NCBI GenBank assembly: GCA_003134505.1
Contig: PLBK01000007.1
Span: 1 to 64,000, forward strand
Length of the DNA: 64,000 nucleotides
Source: Actinomycetota bacterium
GTDB lineage: Bacteria; Actinomycetota; Thermoleophilia; Gaiellales; Gaiellaceae
Direction: 5' to 3'
Below are positions 10,012 to 17,962 of this stretch, piece after piece. A program made the translations under genes and the position numbers. Each line of letters opens with the position of its first letter. The stretch's first letter is position 1. The notes below the pieces were generated by a model, which saw only the letters and a list, made by a program, of their open reading frames with translations, was not told where the DNA came from and made no database searches.

Positions 10012-10715
10012 CAGCCCTCCGCCGTTCGGTGGCCGCTGCCGAGGTAGAGGTCGTGCACGAGCTGGTTCGCCCGGATCTCGTCCGGCGTGCCTTCGACGAT
10101 GACGCGGCCGTCGTGCATCATCGTCACCTGCTCCGCGACGCGCAACGCCACGTCCATGTCGTGCTCGATCAGGATCAGCGTGATCTCGCGGTCGAGATTG
10201 AGCAGGAGCTCCGTGAGCAAGGTCCGTTCGCCGCGCGAAAGCCCCGAGCAGGGCTCGTCGAGCATCAGCATCCGCGGCCGAGCTGCAAGCGCCATGGCCA
10301 GTGCGACCTGGCGGTGCTCGCCGTGGGAGAGCGAGCCGACGAGCTCGCCGAGCTTGCCCGCGATCGCCGCGCGACCCGCCGCCGCCCGCGCGCGTTCCCG
10401 GATCTCGGCGTCCCGCCTCCGGAGCTTCACCGGCCGGAGATGCCCGCCCTCCACGCCGACGATGGAGAGATAGATGTTGTCCTCGACGGACAGCCCGAGG
10501 AAGAGCCGGCTCTGCTGATAGGTCCGGGCGAGGCCGAGCTTGGCGCGATGGCGGGCCGGGAGGACGGTCACGTCCCGCCCGAGCAGCTCGACCGTGCCCG
10601 ACGTGGCCTGGAAGTCGCCCGCGATGACGTTGAAGAGCGTGGTCTTCCCGGCCCCGTTCGGGCCGAGGATGGCGCGGCGCTCGCCGTGCGCGACGTCGAG
10701 ATCGACCTCGCGCAC
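10011..10715 (-). CDS. livG: Branched-chain-type ABC transporter ATP-binding protein LivG, start problematic
   Basis: LivG-type ABC ATPase: Walker A GPNGAGKTT, signature LSHGEHRQVALAMAL, Walker B MLMLDEPCSGL and the H-loop LILIEHDMDV. The only canonical start near the N-terminus is GTG 10715, giving 234 residues. In the same frame upstream, however, the reading continues as LSLRGVGRRFGGLHAV, a clear LivG first strand and A-loop, back to the livK stop codon at 10815-10817 with no NTG codon at all. Either a non-standard start is used, the protein lacks its first strand, or there is a sequence error. A strong hairpin lies in this segment. Confidence 0.85.
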
Positions 10716-10733
10716 GGCGTGGAGCCCGCCGAA

Positions 10734-10774
10734 GCGCCGGCCGACCCCTCGTAGCGAGAGGGCCGGCCGGGCGC
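10734..10774 (-). other. Strong hairpin between livK and the livG core
   Basis: On the minus strand GCGCCCGGCCGGCCCTCTCG, three bases CTA, then CGAGGGGTCGGCCGGCGC form a near-continuous stem of 17-18 pairs with two small bulges. It lies just after the substrate-binding-protein gene. Hairpins at such places often stabilise the upstream message so that binding protein is made in excess over the ATPases. It also covers the apparent N-terminal codons of livG. Confidence 0.55.
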
Positions 10775-10814
10775 TTTCAGGTTGCGGTGCTGCTTCGGTT
10801 ACTTGCTTCCGTCC

Positions 10815-12224
10815 CTACTTGATGACGCCGTTGACGACCGGCTTCTCCTTGCCCACCCACGGCAGGCTCCGCTTCGTGCACGGCGGCTGCGTGCGTCCGG
10901 GCGGAGGTGACGTGTGCTTGAAGGTTCCGCCGAACGACTGGTCGACGTTCGGGATGTACTGCACGGTCGAGACCTGGGTCTTGCCCGGCTGGGCGAAGAC
11001 CTGGTACGACCACTCACCCTCGATCGCCTGACGGTTCTTGTCCAGCTTGACCGTGCCGAACGGCGTGTTCAGGACGACCTTGCCGAGCGCCTGCTGCAAC
11101 GGCACCTGGCTGGGCGTGATGCTGCCCTTGACCGCCGTGAGGCCCTTCACGAGCGCCCACGCGGCCTTGTAGTAGTTGAAGTAGAACCCGTTGTACGCGT
11201 TCGCGGTGTTCATCGCCCCGAGCTGCGGGAGCGACTTCCAGATCTTCTCCTGCTGGGCCACGTACGCCAGCGCAGCGGGAGCCTTGTAGTCGGTGCCGGG
11301 CGTGCCGAAGCCGCCGGTGTAGGCACCGCTGATCAGGGGTGCGACCTGCTGGAAGTTGCCCGTGACCTCGAGGAACAGGTTGCCGGAGATCTTCGTCTTC
11401 GACACCGATCCCGGATAGGCCTGCTGCATCGCCTTCAGCGATGCGACAGTCCCCGTTCCGCCGACCACCCAGAAGTAGCCGTCCACCTTGTTCGGAGCCG
11501 GCAACTGGCGGACGTATGACGAGTAGTCCGTCGTGTTCAGCGGCGGGAACACTCGCTTGACGATCTGGCCGCCGACGGCACAGAAGTCGGCGATGATGCC
11601 CGCGGCGGACGTCCAGCCGAAGCTGTAGTCGTCCATGATGATCGCGGCCTTCCGCCAGTGGAGCTTGTGGTACAGGAGGTCGCCGATGCCGGCGTTCCAC
11701 TGGGCTCCGTCACCGTTGTAGCGGAAGAAGTTCTTCGGTGCGATCTGGAGCGTCGGGTCCTGCGACCCGGCGGTTCCGTTGATGAACGTCTTCTTGGGAT
11801 GCTGCTGCGCGTAGTGCGCAACGGCAACCGCCTCGTCGCCCGAGAGCGGTCCGATCAGGATGTCCGCTCCGAGCTGCTCGACGAGACGCTTCGTCTCGTT
11901 GATCGCCCGCTGGGCGTTGTCGTTCGAGCAGCCGAAGCCGACGATCTGGAGCGGATGCCCCGCGACCGCGCCTCCGGTCATGCCCTTCGACGGGTCGGTC
12001 GCGTCCTTCGCCTTCGCCCCGGCGTACTGGACGAACGCTGCGATCGCACCGCCGAGATCGGCGTCGTACTGGGCGCCGAAGGCGCCCTGGCAGTCGGACA
12101 GGATGCCGATCTTGATCGGGCTGGCCGCACTGTTGCCGCTGCTGGACGCCATCGCGACCGTGGCAGCAGCAAGCACAGCCATCACGACTGCGATCAGCAG
12201 TCCGAGCCGCACTCGATGACTCAT
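10815..12224 (-). CDS. livK: Branched-chain-type ABC transporter substrate-binding protein LivK
   Basis: A 469-residue periplasmic-binding-fold protein (type I). Residues 1-28 are a signal peptide (SHRVRL, then a hydrophobic core ending VAMA) without lipobox cysteine. The mature part starts PIKIGILSDCQGAFGA, typical of Leu/Ile/Val or amide-binding receptors. ATG 12224 is chosen because it carries a strong GGGGAGGG site and opens the signal peptide; an upstream in-frame ATG at 12296 does not. Internal cysteines (C in LSDCQG, FGCSND, DFCAVG) could form a disulfide. A 110-base gap separates it from livM, so it may have its own promoter as well. Confidence 0.9.
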   Translation of the reverse strand: MSHRVRLGLLIAVVMAVLAAATVAMASSSGNSAASPIKIGILSDCQGAFGAQYDADLGGAIAAFVQYAGAKAKDATDPSKGMTGGAVAGHPLQIVGFGCSNDNAQRAINETKRLVEQLGADILIGPLSGDEAVAVAHYAQQHPKKTFINGTAGSQDPTLQIAPKNFFRYNGDGAQWNAGIGDLLYHKLHWRKAAIIMDDYSFGWTSAAGIIADFCAVGGQIVKRVFPPLNTTDYSSYVRQLPAPNKVDGYFWVVGGTGTVASLKAMQQAYPGSVSKTKISGNLFLEVTGNFQQVAPLISGAYTGGFGTPGTDYKAPAALAYVAQQEKIWKSLPQLGAMNTANAYNGFYFNYYKAAWALVKGLTAVKGSITPSQVPLQQALGKVVLNTPFGTVKLDKNRQAIEGEWSYQVFAQPGKTQVSTVQYIPNVDQSFGGTFKHTSPPPGRTQPPCTKRSLPWVGKEKPVVNGVIK

Positions 12225-12334
12225 TTGCCCTCCCCTTTCTGTTGCCCTACTTCGTGGTTCGGTGTCTAGTGTGATCCTTCGAGTGGCGACGTACAAGTGC
12301 GATCAGACCGAGCGCCTCCTTTCCGTGAGCTTGA
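12225..12334 (-). promoter_or_regulatory. livM-livK gap with candidate -10 TAGACA (12268-12263)
   Basis: This is the only sizeable gap in the operon. On the minus strand TAGACA lies 39 bases before livK ATG and the ribosome binding site AAAGGGGAGGG sits just before the start. An internal promoter giving extra binding protein is plausible. No clear -35 element or terminator is seen. Confidence 0.3.
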
Positions 12335-13420
12335 CTAGGCCCCTGCACCCCCTGCGGATCCGGTCTGGGCCACCGGCGGCTCCACCGGTGACGGGCTGCC
12401 GCTGCCGGGCAGGAAGCCCTTGATCCAGTCCCAGATCCCGAGCAGGCCGCCGGGGTTGAGGAGCACGATGACGAGGAAGATGACGCCGATCAACGTGTCG
12501 AAGCGCTGGTCGCTGATGCCGACGTAGTGGACGAGCGGGATGTTGCGCGCGTAGTCCTGGAGCACGACGAACACGAGCGCTCCGAGCCACGCGCCTTCGA
12601 TCTTGAAGAGGCTGCCGGTGACGGCGATGATGAGCAGGAAGATCACCTGCTCGAGGTTGATCGACCCCGGGTCGACGTGGCCGAACTGCCACCCGTAGAT
12701 GAGCCCGGCGATCGACGCGACGAACGCCCCGAAGCCCATCGCCAGCGTCCGGTGGAGCGGGACGTTGTAGCCGAGCGACGCCATCCGCACGGGGTCGTCG
12801 CGAATCCCCTGCAGTGCGATGCCGAACGGCGTCCTGATCAGGTAACGGATCAGGAAGTAGACGAGCAGCGAGGCGACGAGCCCGACGTAGTACAGCCGGT
12901 CGGGATGGGCGACGCTGTTGCCGAGAACGCTCGGCGTCGTCGCCTCGAGCCCGCTGATGCCGCTGAACCCGGAGAGCAGGGTGACCGACCCGAAGAAGGT
13001 ATTCGCGAGCACCCCGAACGCGAGCGTGATCATCAGGAAGTAGATGCCGGCGCTGCGGCTGGCCACGGCCCCGAGCAGCAGGCCGAGCGCGGTCGTGATC
13101 ACGATCGCGAGCACGATCCCGACCCAGGGGTCGTAGCCGAGGTGGAGCCCCTTCACGGAGCCGGTCGTGACCGCGTTGCCGATCACGAAGGCCGAGATCC
13201 CGTAGAACGCGACCTGCGCGAGCGAGACCATCCCACCGTAGGCGGAGAGGAAGATCAGGCTCGACGCGGCGATCCCGTACCAGAAGACGCTCGTCAGCAG
13301 GTTGTGCGCGAACGAGTCGCCCACCGCATGCGCGCCGAGTGCCGCGACGATCAGGGCTGCGGCGACCACGACCGTCTCGACGCCCTGCGCCACGGTCAGC
13401 TCCTCGATCCGCCTTCTCAC
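12335..13420 (-). CDS. livM: Branched-chain-type ABC transporter permease LivM
   Basis: A 361-residue membrane protein with about 8-10 hydrophobic helices, including the LivM-family stretches GGMVSLAQVAFYGISAFVIGN, LAFGVLANTFF and GTVAFVASIAGLIYG-like segments. The C-terminus is a short proline- and glycine-rich cytoplasmic tail. GTG 13420 overlaps the livH stop as GTGA, so translation is coupled; the much longer open frame upstream is antisense noise through livH. It forms the channel with LivH. Confidence 0.9.
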   Translation of the reverse strand: MRRRIEELTVAQGVETVVVAAALIVAALGAHAVGDSFAHNLLTSVFWYGIAASSLIFLSAYGGMVSLAQVAFYGISAFVIGNAVTTGSVKGLHLGYDPWVGIVLAIVITTALGLLLGAVASRSAGIYFLMITLAFGVLANTFFGSVTLLSGFSGISGLEATTPSVLGNSVAHPDRLYYVGLVASLLVYFLIRYLIRTPFGIALQGIRDDPVRMASLGYNVPLHRTLAMGFGAFVASIAGLIYGWQFGHVDPGSINLEQVIFLLIIAVTGSLFKIEGAWLGALVFVVLQDYARNIPLVHYVGISDQRFDTLIGVIFLVIVLLNPGGLLGIWDWIKGFLPGSGSPSPVEPPVAQTGSAGGAGA

Positions 13421-14535
13421 GCCGGCCTCCCGAACAGGCCGAGCGGCCGGAGCGCCAGCACCGCGATCAGCAGCACGAAGGTGAAGATCGGCGAGTACTC
13501 GGTGCAGCAGTCGAGCCCGCTTGTCGGCAGGTATGCGGCCGAGAAGGTGAAGACGAAGGCGTAGAGGAACGCACCCGCGGCGGCACCGCCGAGCGAGCCC
13601 ATGCCGCCGATGATCACGACCACGAGCGAGTTCAGCAGCCACTGGCCGTCGACCCCCGGCGCGAGCGAGGAGAAGGCGCCGCCCATCGCGCCGCCGAACC
13701 CGGCGAGCGCCGACCCGACGACGAAGGCGATCGCGAAGGTGCGCTGGATGTTGACGCCGAGCGCCGAGACCATGTTCCGGTCGTCGACGCCCGCGCGGAT
13801 GACCATGCCGGTGCGCGTCCTCTGGAGCCACAGATAGAGGGCGATCCCGATCACGATCGCGACACCGAGGATGAACAGGCGGCTCCAGGCGTACTCGACG
13901 CCGCCGATGTGGGCGAAGTTGTTCGGGCCGATGAAGCTCGGCCAGGCGAGGCTGTCCTGCAGCGGCCAGTGCTGGATCATCTGGTCGGCGAGGATGATCG
14001 AGACCGCGATCGTGATCAGCGCCTGCCTGAGTTCCTGCCCCTGTGTCCAGCGCAGGAACAGCTGCTGCATCAGCAGGCCGACGCCCGCGACAGCGACCGC
14101 GGCGACGATCGCCGGCACGAACCACTCCCAGGCATCGACCTGCTCGAGGCCGAATCCGCCCGCGTTCGTGAAGTACTGCTGGAGGTCGAAGGCGATATAG
14201 CCGCCGAGCAGGAAGAGCGAGCCGTGGGCCATGTTGACCGCTCGCATCAGCCCGAAGATGAGCGTGAACCCGCTCGCGACCACGAACAGCAGGCCCGCGA
14301 ACGTGATGGCGTCGAGGAAGGTTTTCGCGAAATCGACGGGATCGTCGATCGCCGACCCGAAGGTCGTCGTGCGCCAGCTGCCGTTGCCGCTGAGCGGCAG
14401 CGGGGTCGTCACGAAAAGGATGTAGATCCCGGCAACCAGGAGGCCGAGCAGCGTGAGCACAAGCGGCAGCCGCCGCAGCACGTCGTACGCGGAGAGCCTT
14501 CTCACGGCCGGACGTGGAAGCGCGGTCGGCACCAC
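13417..14535 (-). CDS. livH: Branched-chain-type ABC transporter permease LivH
   Basis: A 372-residue permease. The family signature is visible as GLMRAVNMAHGSLFLLGGY around residues 93-111 and GVNIQRTFAIAFVVGSALAGFGGAMGG in the second half. The region between helices 1 and 2 (VTTPLPLSGNGSWRTTTFGS) is unusually long and probably external. GTG 14535 lies two bases after the VOC stop. It couples to LivM and receives the solute from LivK. Confidence 0.9.
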   Translation of the reverse strand: MVPTALPRPAVRRLSAYDVLRRLPLVLTLLGLLVAGIYILFVTTPLPLSGNGSWRTTTFGSAIDDPVDFAKTFLDAITFAGLLFVVASGFTLIFGLMRAVNMAHGSLFLLGGYIAFDLQQYFTNAGGFGLEQVDAWEWFVPAIVAAVAVAGVGLLMQQLFLRWTQGQELRQALITIAVSIILADQMIQHWPLQDSLAWPSFIGPNNFAHIGGVEYAWSRLFILGVAIVIGIALYLWLQRTRTGMVIRAGVDDRNMVSALGVNIQRTFAIAFVVGSALAGFGGAMGGAFSSLAPGVDGQWLLNSLVVVIIGGMGSLGGAAAGAFLYAFVFTFSAAYLPTSGLDCCTEYSPIFTFVLLIAVLALRPLGLFGRPA

Positions 14536-14537
14536 GG

Positions 14538-15014
14538 CTAGCGAGCCACCCCGGCGGTGTAAAGCGTCGCGGCGACGGAGTCGCCCGTTTGCCGCACGTC
14601 GTCGTCGAGTGAGCGGATGTCGGTCACGACCGAGCGGTCGAGGGTCGTCACGTCGGGCCAGTCGACCTCGACCAGATTCCCCGCGGGGTCGCGGAGGTAC
14701 ATCTGCACCCAGCCGGACGGGTGCTCGTAGATGTGCGAGTACCAGGAGCCCGGGTCGAACAGGCCGAGCTCCTTGGCCCGCAGGTACACGGCCTCGAAGT
14801 CGTCCACGTCGAGCCCGAGGTGGTGGTACGGCGGCGCCTCGGCGTCCCGCTGGAACAGGTGCAGCTGCTGGTCGCCCAGGCGCAGCCAGATCACCGGATG
14901 CCGGAACTTCGGAGCCGGGATCCGCTCCATCCCGAACACCTCTTCGTAGAACCGAGCGGAGACCTCCAGATCGGTCGCGTTGACCGAGACGTGGTTGATC
15001 CGCGTCGCTCTCAC
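14538..15014 (-). CDS. VOC-family (glyoxalase/extradiol-dioxygenase fold) protein
   Basis: A 158-residue vicinal-oxygen-chelate protein. It begins RINHVSVNATDLEVSARFYEEVFGMERI and ends with the metal-binding stretch YLRDPAGNLVEVDWPD, and has PPYHHLGLDVDDFEAVYLRAKELG in the middle. His and Glu ligands for one metal are present. Members isomerise, open rings or confer drug resistance. As first gene of the importer operon it probably acts on the imported compound. GTG 15014 starts just after the basic family N-terminus; a TAAGAT box lies ten bases upstream. Confidence 0.8.
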   Translation of the reverse strand: MRATRINHVSVNATDLEVSARFYEEVFGMERIPAPKFRHPVIWLRLGDQQLHLFQRDAEAPPYHHLGLDVDDFEAVYLRAKELGLFDPGSWYSHIYEHPSGWVQMYLRDPAGNLVEVDWPDVTTLDRSVVTDIRSLDDDVRQTGDSVAATLYTAGVAR

Positions 15015-15024
15015 CCCGAGGATG

Positions 15025-15030
15025 ATCTTA
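15025..15030 (-). promoter_or_regulatory. Candidate -10 box TAAGAT for the VOC-liv-Tm1 operon
   Basis: On the minus strand TAAGAT is followed by ten bases and GTG 15014. It lies in the 75-base gap shared with the divergent LysR gene, so a LysR protein bound in the gap could control it. Confidence 0.4.
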
Positions 15031-15076
15031 GGACCGCGTGAGCCAGAGCGCAACGAGGGTCGAACCTCTCGGAGCG

Positions 15077-15091
15077 ATAGGCTCTGCCTAT
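15077..15091 (+). promoter_or_regulatory. LysR-type box and overlapping -10 at the regulator start
   Basis: ATAGG-CTCTG-CCTAT is a perfect 15-base dyad that fits the T-N11-A consensus of LysR regulators. It overlaps the regulator's own ATG (15090). The same bases contain TAGGCT (15078-15083) six bases before that ATG, a leaderless -10. Binding there would block the regulator's own transcription. Confidence 0.5.
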
Positions 15092-15971
15092 GGACTTTCG
15101 TCGCCTGTCCTCGTTCCTGGCCGTCGTCGAGGAGGGCTCGTTCACGCGCGGGGCCCGGCGGCTCGGCATCACGCAGCCGTCGCTGTCGCAGCAGATCCGG
15201 ACACTCGAGGCCGAGCTCGGCGGTCCGCTGCTCGAGCGGCTGCCGCGGGGCGTTCGCCTGACGCCCGCCGGCCGCGCCCTGCTGCCGGAAGCGCAGACCG
15301 CCGTCCGGGCGGCCGAGCGTGCCGGCAACGCGGCCCGCATGGCGTTCGGGCTCGAGGCCGGCGAGCTCGAGGTGGCGACCCTGCTCTCGATGGCGGTCGG
15401 GATCCTCCCCCGCGCGATCGCGCGCTGGATCGAGCGCTATCCGGGGATCGGCATCCGCATGCGGGAGTACACCCACCGCAGCCTGCTCGAGGAGGACGTG
15501 CGCTCGGGCGTCGGCGACATCGCGCTCGGCCCGACGCCGGGGGACTGGAGCGGACCGCTCGAGCGGCTCGGGTCCGAGGAGCTCGTCGTCGTCCTGCCGG
15601 CGTCCGATCCGCTCGCCGGCGAGGAGACCGTGGCACTCGAGGCGCTCGCCGACCGCAGCTGGATCCTGTTCCAGCCCGGGCACGGCCTGACCGACGTGGT
15701 GGACGCGGCGTGCCGCCGGGCGGGCTTCCAGCCGCGGGTGGCCGTGCGCACGACACAGGTTGAGGCGGCCACACGGCTCGCGGCTGCGGGCCTCGGCCCG
15801 GCGATGGTGCCGGACAATGTCCTCTCGCCGGGCCTCGGCCCGACGGTGGTCCGCCTCGACCCGCCCGTGCTGCGCGAGCTGGCCGCCTATACCCGCAGCG
15901 AGTGGTCGCCGCTCGCGGCCGCGTTCCTCGAGGCGCTGAAGGGGAGCGACTGGTTGCGGCGCGAGCCCTAG
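15090..15971 (+). CDS. LysR-family transcriptional regulator
   Basis: A 293-residue LysR regulator of normal length. The N-terminal winged helix is textbook (DFRRLSSFLAVVEEGSFTRGARRLGITQPSLSQQIRTLE), followed by a substrate-binding effector domain from about residue 90. It is divergent from the VOC-liv operon and is the natural candidate for its control, probably sensing the imported compound or a metabolite. Autoregulation is suggested by the dyad over its start codon. The mRNA is probably leaderless. Confidence 0.92.
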   Translation: MDFRRLSSFLAVVEEGSFTRGARRLGITQPSLSQQIRTLEAELGGPLLERLPRGVRLTPAGRALLPEAQTAVRAAERAGNAARMAFGLEAGELEVATLLSMAVGILPRAIARWIERYPGIGIRMREYTHRSLLEEDVRSGVGDIALGPTPGDWSGPLERLGSEELVVVLPASDPLAGEETVALEALADRSWILFQPGHGLTDVVDAACRRAGFQPRVAVRTTQVEAATRLAAAGLGPAMVPDNVLSPGLGPTVVRLDPPVLRELAAYTRSEWSPLAAAFLEALKGSDWLRREP

Positions 15972-15974
15972 AAT
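15969..15974 (+). promoter_or_regulatory. Candidate -10 box TAGAAT for the LarA-like gene
   Basis: TAGAAT overlaps the lysR stop codon and would give a leader of about 30 bases. That leader contains GGGGGAG at 16001-16007, a good ribosome binding site for ATG 16011. Confidence 0.4.
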
Positions 15975-16010
15975 CGTCCGCAGCCGTTCCGTTCGAGACA
16001 GGGGGAGCCG

Positions 16011-17414
16011 ATGGCCACGCTGACGATCCCGTACGAGTCGCTCGACCCGCTGACGATCGGGGCCTCGGACGACGAGAGCAAGATATCGCGGGAGAGCCTC
16101 GAGCTCGACGTCCCGGACGAGAACCTGCTTGCGGCGATCTACCCCGAGGAGCCTGCGCCGGTCGGCAACGTGACCGAGACGGCGCGCACCGCGCTCGAGG
16201 CGCCCGTCTCCGGCCCGCGCTTCTCGGAGCTGCTCGCGTCCGCGTCGAAGGTCGCGATCGTGATCGACAACCAGTTCCGCCCGACCCCGGCGTCGAAGCT
16301 GCTGCCGGCCGTGCTCGACGCGGTCGAGGCGGCGGGGAAGCCGGCCGTCCTCGCCTGCGCGAACGGCAAGGTGTTCCCGATGTCCGAGTCGGACATCGAG
16401 CAGAAGATCGGCAAGGACAACCTGGCGCGGCTCGAGCGGCTCGGCATCCCGTTCCACCAGAACGAGCCCCGCAACGCCGACGCGTACACGTACATCGGCG
16501 TCTCCTCGCGCGGCACGCCCGTCTGGCTCCTGACGGTGGTCGCCGAGTGCGACCTGAAGATCACGATCGGCCAGGCGCAGGCGAACCACTGGGGCGCGGG
16601 CGGCGGCGGCAAGCTGATCCTCCCGGGCGTCGTCTCCGACGAGACGGTGGAGTCGAACCACTGCGCCTTCGTCCCCTCGCCGCAGACGCACTACGGCGCC
16701 TACGGAGGCCCGATGCGATCGGACATCGACGAGGTGGCGACGATGTGCGGCCTGCAGTGCACGATGAACGTGCTGCTCGACACCCGCGGCCGCGTGATCG
16801 ACTGCATCTTCGGCGCCCATCCGCACGCGCACCGGCTCGCGATCGAGCGGTTCAACGAGATCTACGCGTACGAGCACCCGGGCGAGCAGGCCGACATCGC
16901 CGTCTGCGGCGTGTTCGCGCCCACCGACCACCTGTTCTTCCACACCGGCTGGGGCTGCATGTCGGCGGATTTCGTCCTCCGGGACGGTGGGACGCTGATC
17001 TACACGTCGCCGTCGCCGGGAGTGTCGACGGCGGTCGGGGACTTTCCGGGCCTGGCGCTGATGGACCTGATGAAGCCGTACATGCCCCCGACGCCGGCGA
17101 ACTACGAGCGCGTGCTCAAGGACATCCACGGCCGGGTGATCCAGATGTGGGCGGGCTGCATCTGGGTGCCGATCTACGAGGTGATGACGCGCAAGCACCT
17201 GAAGCTGGTCACGCTGGAGGAGAACCTGGAGATGGCGGCGGACATCGGGATCGACGCGACGACGTCGCTGGACGAGGCGTTCGCGGAGGCGATGGAGCGC
17301 CACGGCCCCAAAGCGAAGGTGATCGTCCTGCCGTACGCGCGCTACCAGCTCCCCGCCAACATGGTGCGGATGGACGCGGAGCCGCTCCGGTTCCCGCACG
17401 AGGCGCTGACCTGA
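16011..17414 (+). CDS. LarA-like (DUF2088, nickel-dependent lactate-racemase fold) protein
   Basis: A 467-residue protein of the lactate racemase N-terminal domain family. The substrate or NTP-binding loop is seen as IVIDNQFRPTPASKLLPAVLD near residues 84-104, and GGGGKLILPGV near residue 200 is a family signature. The cofactor-attachment region of true LarA normally reads GTHR; here the equivalent position reads ACANGKVFPM, so the canonical His is missing. It is therefore probably another racemase or isomerase of the family, or one using a different cofactor site. No larB, larC or larE is visible in the window. It follows lysR but has its own promoter and ribosome binding site. Confidence 0.75.
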   Translation: MATLTIPYESLDPLTIGASDDESKISRESLELDVPDENLLAAIYPEEPAPVGNVTETARTALEAPVSGPRFSELLASASKVAIVIDNQFRPTPASKLLPAVLDAVEAAGKPAVLACANGKVFPMSESDIEQKIGKDNLARLERLGIPFHQNEPRNADAYTYIGVSSRGTPVWLLTVVAECDLKITIGQAQANHWGAGGGGKLILPGVVSDETVESNHCAFVPSPQTHYGAYGGPMRSDIDEVATMCGLQCTMNVLLDTRGRVIDCIFGAHPHAHRLAIERFNEIYAYEHPGEQADIAVCGVFAPTDHLFFHTGWGCMSADFVLRDGGTLIYTSPSPGVSTAVGDFPGLALMDLMKPYMPPTPANYERVLKDIHGRVIQMWAGCIWVPIYEVMTRKHLKLVTLEENLEMAADIGIDATTSLDEAFAEAMERHGPKAKVIVLPYARYQLPANMVRMDAEPLRFPHEALT

Positions 17415-17431
17415 CTCGAGTCGAGAATCGT

Positions 17432-17531
17432 CACGAAATCGGTACGGACACGCGCGGATTTCGTGGTTACGCTCTCCGCGTGGGCGGAGGGACGAGGCCC
17501 CACCCTTGGGCGGGGGACCGAAAGGGCCTCG
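17432..17531 (+). other. Three consecutive hairpins between the LarA-like and DUF1858-like genes
   Basis: Stem 1 is CACGAAATC (17432-17440) with GATTTCGTG (17457-17465). Stem 2 is CTCCGC with GCGGAG (17474-17489, 4-base loop). Stem 3 is CGAGGCCC (17493-17500) with GGGCCTCG (17524-17531), enclosing a further CCCCACCC/GGGCGGGG hairpin. The next gene starts from a leaderless promoter just behind, so the block could be the terminator of the LarA-like gene, a small RNA or a structured 3' UTR. I recognise no known riboswitch. Confidence 0.5.
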
Positions 17532-17548
17532 GCCGGAACGGTTGTGCC

Positions 17549-17554
17549 TAGACT
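17549..17554 (+). promoter_or_regulatory. Candidate -10 box TAGACT, leaderless start of the DUF1858-like gene
   Basis: TAGACT, six bases (GGCCGC), then ATG 17561. There is no Shine-Dalgarno sequence. Confidence 0.55.
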
Positions 17555-17560
17555 GGCCGC

Positions 17561-17872
17561 ATGACGCAGCAGCGCGTCCCCGGCTTGCTCGCGCCCGGGG
17601 TCGAGGCCGAGCCGGCTACCCGAGGTATCAAGGGATCGACCACGATCGTCGAGCTCCTGCGCATGTTCCCGGAGGGTGAGGCCGGTCGGTTGATGGCACG
17701 GCTCTCCCTCCCGTGCGCGCATTGCGGCGGCGCCTTCCACGAGCCTCTGACGATGGCTGCGAAGCGCCACCGGCGCGACCCGCGAGCGGTGATCGAGGCG
17801 TTTCGCGCGCTTGGCGCCGACGGGCCGAGCGACGAGCAGATCGAGGCCGCGGCGAGGCGCGTCGCGTCTTGA
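17561..17872 (+). CDS. Small DUF1858-like helical protein with a CxxC motif
   Basis: A 103-residue protein. The core TIVELLRMFPEGEAGRLMARLSLPCAHCGGAFHEPLTMAAKRHRRDPRAVIEAF matches the DUF1858 pattern: a helix, a Cys-x-x-Cys turn, then an acidic or amphipathic helix. Such small proteins are often found fused to or near hybrid-cluster or redox proteins, and the CxxC could bind metal or be redox-active. Function is unknown. It is probably a single-gene unit, with its own leaderless promoter and a weak hairpin behind. Confidence 0.65.
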   Translation: MTQQRVPGLLAPGVEAEPATRGIKGSTTIVELLRMFPEGEAGRLMARLSLPCAHCGGAFHEPLTMAAKRHRRDPRAVIEAFRALGADGPSDEQIEAAARRVAS

Positions 17873-17920
17873 CACCCGGCTAGACGAACATCGACGCCGG
17901 CTTTGCCCGCCGCCCGGCCC

Positions 17921-17940
17921 GTCGCGAAGAGCGCCGCGAC
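17921..17940 (+). terminator. Weak hairpin after the DUF1858-like gene
   Basis: GTCGCG and CGCGAC form a 6-bp stem with an 8-base loop. It is a possible terminator with low support. Confidence 0.3.
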
Positions 17941-17947
17941 CCGGCAC

Positions 17948-17953
17948 TAGACT
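17948..17953 (+). promoter_or_regulatory. Candidate -10 box TAGACT for the PfkB-to-hydratase operon
   Basis: TAGACT is followed by nine bases and ATG 17963 (a five-codon reading) and by 26 bases to ATG 17980. It would start the whole 17980-25672 operon. Confidence 0.45.
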
Positions 17954-17962
17954 TGCCGGGCG

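Noticed and set aside
15015-17399. Upstream part of a 953-codon minus-strand frame
   Set aside because: Only its last 158 codons (14538-15014) are the VOC gene; the rest is antisense to lysR and the LarA-like gene.
17432-17531. Riboswitch (c-di-AMP, SAM or Mo-cofactor type)
   Set aside because: GGGGGACCGAAAGG looked suggestive, but I cannot place the conserved core of any known class, and the downstream gene is probably leaderless.
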